Shown here: one piece after another, positions 5,338 through 8,097 of the stretch | Position numbering within the stretch: the first letter of the stretch is position 1 | Layout of the letters: every line of letters begins with the position of its first letter | Source of the DNA: an uncultured Bacilli bacterium | GTDB lineage: Bacteria; Bacillota_I; Bacilli_A; RF39; UBA660 | NCBI GenBank assembly: GCA_910579455.1 | Contig: CAJTUT010000031.1 | Location: 1-8,097 of the forward strand | Length of the DNA stretch: 8,097 bases | Direction of reading: 5' to 3' | Notes under the pieces: model-generated | Told to the model about the DNA's origin: nothing | The model's input: the letters and a program-made list of their open reading frames with translations, nothing else | Databases searched by the model: none | Position numbers and translations under genes: made by a program

Positions 5338-6018
5338 ATGTTTTAAAGAATTGTATGCTATGTCCTAGAATGTGCCATGTGAATAGATATCAAAAGATAG
5401 GCTATTGTAAAGCAGGAAGTAAAATAAAATTGGCACTAGTTTCTCTGTATCACTTTGAAGAACCATTTATTTCTAGAAATATGGGAAGTAAAACTATCTT
5501 TTTTTAATTACAATTTGGGTTGTATTTATTGTCAAAATAAAGAGCTCAGAGATGGATATGGCAAGGAAGTCACGACTAAAAGATTGAGTGATATTTTAAT
5601 AGAGCAACAAGAAAGAGGAGCACACAATATTAATTTAGTAACATTTACTCACATTATGTTGCTTTAATTAAAAAGACAATTAGAAAAGCAAAAAGAAATG
5701 GTCTTTTTCTTCCGATTATTTATAATACTAGTAGTTATGAAAATGTAGATACAATAAAGATGATGGATGGATTAGTCAATATTTATTTGGCAGATTTTAA
5801 ATATTCTAAATACCAGGATTTTATCTATATTAGCATTATGAATCAGTATACTAGACTTGATGAATATATGTATTAGGAATTAAATCGAGATATTTCAGAA
5901 AGAGAGTATGACGAATGTAGAATATGCTGGTAGCTTAGGATTTAAAAACGCCTGGATCCAGGAGGGGAAAACACAAGATAGGAGTTTTATTCCAAATTTT
6001 AATTGTGATCGCGTGTAA
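5338..6018 (+). pseudogene. Degraded PflX-like radical-SAM protein gene
   Basis: Pieces of one radical-SAM protein (COG1313 PflX / pyruvate formate-lyase-activase-like) lie in order across frames. From 5349: NCMLCPRMCHVNRY...GYCKAGS...HFEEPFISRNMGS. From 5506: NYNLGCIYCQNKELRDGYG...ERGAHNINLVTFTH. From 5655: YVALIKK...LPIIYNTSSYENVD...IYLADFKYSKYQD, then FIYISIMNQYTRL. From 5917: VEYAGSLGFKNAWIQEGKT...FIPNFN, stopping at 6016-6018. Lesions: a one-T excess (or two-base loss) in the T7 run at 5499-5505; a CA duplication at 5650-5653; a TAG at 5874-5876; a frameshift near 5916; and a missing stretch of roughly 70 codons at about 5817-5823 relative to the family. The start region is also out of frame, and the first Cys of CxxxCxxC reads Tyr (TAC 5509-5511). 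The gene cannot make an active enzyme. Confidence 0.88.
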
Positions 6019-6020
6019 TT

Positions 6021-6047
6021 TTGGCACTTTATCTTGACAAGTGCTAA
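6021..6047 (+). promoter_or_regulatory. CIRCE operator (predicted HrcA binding site) upstream of htpG
   Basis: An inverted repeat, TTGGCACTT (6021-6029), nine bases, then AAGTGCTAA (6039-6047). The CIRCE consensus is TTAGCACTC-N9-GAGTGCTAA; the arms match 7 of 9 and 8 of 9 positions with exact spacing. The two outermost deviations are compensatory (C-G becomes T-A), keeping the symmetry. The -35 box lies inside it, so HrcA binding would block RNA polymerase and be relieved by heat. Confidence 0.9.
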
Positions 6048-6062
6048 AGATGGTGCTACTAT
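6034..6062 (+). promoter_or_regulatory. Sigma-A promoter of htpG
   Basis: A perfect TTGACA (6034-6039) sits in the CIRCE loop. Seventeen bases on is TACTAT (6057-6062), 4 of 6, helped by an extended TG (6054-6055). The start would be near 6069, giving a leader of about 35 bases. The AAGAGGGA ribosome site (6091-6098) is 5 bases from ATG 6104. Confidence 0.8.
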
Positions 6063-6103
6063 GATTTTGTAATGAAAAAAAATTATAAGAAAGAGGGAAT
6101 ATT

Positions 6104-7984
6104 ATGAAGAAAAAACAATTTAAGTCAGAATCTAAAAGATTATTAGATTTAATGATCAACTCTATTTATACGAATAAAGAGATTTTTTTAAGGGAATTGA
6201 TTTCTAATGCAAGTGATGCTATTGATAAACTTTATTATTTATCTTTAACCGATCGAAAGGTAAAGTTAAAGAAAAGTGATTTTAAAATTCAAGTGGAGTT
6301 AGACAAGGAAAACAGAACCATTACTATTACTGATAATGGAATTGGTATGAATCAAGAAGAGTTAGAAAAGAATTTGGGAACAATTGCTGAGAGTGGAACA
6401 TTATTTTTCAAAACTGAAAATGAAAAAAAGAAAGATATTGATGTCATTGGACAATTTGGAGTTGGATTTTATTCCGCTTTTATGGTAGCTAAAAAAATTC
6501 AAGTGCTTAGTAAAAAGTTTGGTAGTGAAGAGGCTTATTTGTGGGAAAGTGAAGGGGTAGATGGTTACAGTGTAGAAAAAGCAGAATATGATTCTTATGG
6601 AACTAAAATTATTTTAGAGTTAAAAGAAGATACTGAACAGGATCAATATAGTGAATTTTTAGATCAATACCAAATAGATACAATGGTTAAAAAGTATTCT
6701 AATTATATTACTTATCCTATTGTTATGAATATGGAACGTAGCGTTTTAAAAGAAGGTAGTAAAGATGAATATGAAACAAAAATAGAAGAAGAAACTTTAA
6801 ATAGTATGATTCCTATTTGGAGAAAAAATAAAAAGGATGTTAGCGAAGAGGATTATCATCATTTCTATACTGATACTTATCATGATTATGAAAATCCGTC
6901 TAAAGTCATTACTTCTAATGTGGAGGGAAAATGTAGTTACAAATCTTTATTATTTATTCCTTCTCATGCTCCATATGATTTATATACTAAGGAGTATAAA
7001 AAAGGTTTGGCACTATACTCTAATGGGGTATTAATTATGGATAAATGTGAGGAACTATTACCTGATTATTTTTCGTTTATGAAGGGACTAGTTGATAGTG
7101 AAGATATCTCGTTAAATATCTCAAGGGAAATTTTACAACAAGACTATCAGGTGAAGTTAATTGCTAAAAGTATTGAGTCTAAGATCAAAAAAGAATTAGA
7201 GTCAATGTTAAATGAGGACAGAGAAAAATACGATAACTTCTTTAAAAACTTTGGAATGCAGTTAAAATTCGGAATCTATAATGATTATGGAATGCATAAA
7301 GATGTGTTGAAAGATTTGATTATGTTTTACTCGTCAAGTGAAGAAAAGTTAGTAACCTTAAAGGAATATATTTCTCGTATGAAAAAAGATCAGGACAAAA
7401 TTTTCTATGCTTGTGGAGAAAGTATTGATAAGATTGGTTTATTACCACAAGTAGAAGGTATCAAAGATAAAGGATATGAAGTATTATATTTAACAGAATA
7501 TGTAGATGAATTTGCTCTTCAAATGTTAATGGAATATGAAGGAAAACAGTTTGCTAATATCTGTAGTGAAAATATTGACTTAGATAGTGAGGATGAGAAA
7601 AAAGAGTTAGAAAGTAAAAATAAACAAGGGAAAGAGATGTTTGAGGAGATGTTAAATGCACTTCATGAGGAGGTCTCAGAAATTAAGTATACTAATAAAT
7701 TGAAAAATCATCCTGTCTGTTTAACTAGTAAAGGTAATGTTTCTGTTGAAATGGAAAAAGTCATTAATTCGATGCCTACTGATGAGAAGATTAAGGCAGA
7801 AACGATTTTAGAGATTAATGAGAATCATCCTATTGTAAAAAAACTAGAAAGTCTTTATAAGAACGATAAGGAAGAGTTAGGGAAATATACTAAAGTTTTA
7901 TATGCTCAAGCGAGATTAATAGAAGGGTTGCCAATTGATAATCCAACAGAAGTTACTAATTTAATTTGTGACATTATGTCCTAA
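6104..7984 (+). CDS. htpG: Molecular chaperone HtpG (bacterial Hsp90)
   Basis: This full-length 626-residue Hsp90-family chaperone is a cytosolic homodimeric ATPase that remodels client proteins. The N-terminal GHKL ATPase domain shows E31-L-I-S-N35-A-S-D-A (catalytic Glu and Mg-binding Asn), D77-N-G-I-G-M82 (adenine-binding Asp) and the lid/Gly loop G116-QFGVGFYSAF126. The middle domain (about 225-500) has YSNGVLIMDKCEELLPDY and SLNISREILQ with R341, equivalent to the gamma-phosphate-contacting Arg of HtpG. The C-terminal part (about 500-626) is the dimerisation domain and lacks the eukaryotic MEEVD tail. No key residue is missing. Start: ATG 6104 after AAGAGGGA (6091-6098). It stands alone, with its own CIRCE-regulated promoter and terminator, downstream of a pseudogene. 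Confidence 0.98.
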   Translation: MKKKQFKSESKRLLDLMINSIYTNKEIFLRELISNASDAIDKLYYLSLTDRKVKLKKSDFKIQVELDKENRTITITDNGIGMNQEELEKNLGTIAESGTLFFKTENEKKKDIDVIGQFGVGFYSAFMVAKKIQVLSKKFGSEEAYLWESEGVDGYSVEKAEYDSYGTKIILELKEDTEQDQYSEFLDQYQIDTMVKKYSNYITYPIVMNMERSVLKEGSKDEYETKIEEETLNSMIPIWRKNKKDVSEEDYHHFYTDTYHDYENPSKVITSNVEGKCSYKSLLFIPSHAPYDLYTKEYKKGLALYSNGVLIMDKCEELLPDYFSFMKGLVDSEDISLNISREILQQDYQVKLIAKSIESKIKKELESMLNEDREKYDNFFKNFGMQLKFGIYNDYGMHKDVLKDLIMFYSSSEEKLVTLKEYISRMKKDQDKIFYACGESIDKIGLLPQVEGIKDKGYEVLYLTEYVDEFALQMLMEYEGKQFANICSENIDLDSEDEKKELESKNKQGKEMFEEMLNALHEEVSEIKYTNKLKNHPVCLTSKGNVSVEMEKVINSMPTDEKIKAETILEINENHPIVKKLESLYKNDKEELGKYTKVLYAQARLIEGLPIDNPTEVTNLICDIMS

Positions 7985-7989
7985 AATGA

Positions 7990-8023
7990 GAAAGCAAAAA
8001 TTGATTTGAAAATTCTTGCTTTT
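7990..8023 (+). terminator. Rho-independent terminator of htpG
   Basis: AAAGCAA-A-AATT (7991-8002) pairs with AATT-C-TTGCTTT (8011-8022), a stem with a single internal mismatch and an 8-base loop, closed by a G-U pair (7990/8023). The T-run is short, so strength is moderate. Confidence 0.6.
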
Positions 8024-8097
8024 GTGTAGTTGTCAATGATGTGACACCCAAAAGGTGAAAAAAAGAAAAGCGATATGATAGAATGAAAATGCTAATT
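8024..8097 (+). other. Intergenic end of window with a short inverted repeat and possible promoter
   Basis: TGTCA (8031-8035) and TGACA (8042-8046) form a 5-bp inverted repeat around six bases, a shape used by dimeric regulators; I cannot name one. TATGAT (8074-8079) could be a -10 but no clear -35 is seen at the right distance. ATG 8083 opens a frame of only five codons before the window ends, with no strong ribosome site. Confidence 0.3.

Noticed and set aside
5455..5667. Intact 70-residue protein carrying a CxxC motif
   Set aside because: It is only the second frame segment of the damaged radical-SAM gene. Its apparent start lies in another frame of the upstream part and it ends at the CA-duplication frameshift.
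5935..6159. Minus-strand 74-codon frame over the htpG start
   Set aside because: Overlaps the CIRCE operator and the htpG start; it is the shadow of the radical-SAM remnant end.
6837..7034. 65-codon frame inside htpG
   Set aside because: Out-of-frame shadow of htpG with no independent signal.
8088..8097. Second CIRCE half-site (ATGCTAA) at the window end
   Set aside because: Only one weak half-site is visible and no partner arm lies at N9 spacing upstream.
1..8097. CRISPR array, tRNA/rRNA genes, insertion sequence or prophage genes
   Set aside because: No regularly spaced repeats with unique spacers, no cloverleaf or rRNA motifs, and no transposase or integrase frames were found.

Overview
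The window comes from a low-GC, AT-rich Gram-positive genome, most likely a spore-forming Firmicute (Clostridia or Erysipelotrichia-like). Evidence: strong AGGAGG-type ribosome sites, standard TGA stops, sigma-A promoters, a CIRCE heat-shock operator, and a BclA-like collagen glycoprotein of the type found on spore surfaces. The species cannot be named from the sequence.

Layout. (1) 1-742, plus strand: the 3' end of a short-chain dehydrogenase and a nitroreductase, tightly coupled in one operon. (2) 736-1424, plus: an HD-domain phosphohydrolase with its own extended -10 promoter. It ends in a bidirectional terminator that runs into the last codons of the next, convergent gene. (3) 1449-3510, minus: a collagen-like protein gene followed by a GT2 glycosyltransferase with a TPR-like tail. 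A terminator separates the two, yet both have the same sporulation-type promoter architecture (ATA-N15-CATAnnnTA). They plausibly form a spore-surface glycoprotein and its glycosylating enzyme. (4) 3530-4992, plus: a membrane metal-exporter-like protein and a GNAT acetyltransferase, probably one transcription unit with a strong promoter and a terminator. (5) 4990-6018: about 1 kb of gene decay. A good promoter and a hairpin bracket an unrecognised broken reading frame or RNA. Next comes a clearly recognisable but heavily damaged PflX-like radical-SAM gene, with three frameshifts, a nonsense codon, an internal deletion and a lost catalytic cysteine. (6) 6021-8023, plus: htpG (Hsp90), preceded by a CIRCE inverted repeat overlapping a sigma-A promoter, so HrcA control is predicted, and followed by a terminator. 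The last 75 bases are intergenic and hold a short inverted repeat.

No wholly new multi-gene defence or mobile system is visible. The best leads are the collagen/glycosyltransferase pair with matched promoters, the CIRCE-controlled htpG, and the decaying tract that keeps a promoter and a hairpin.
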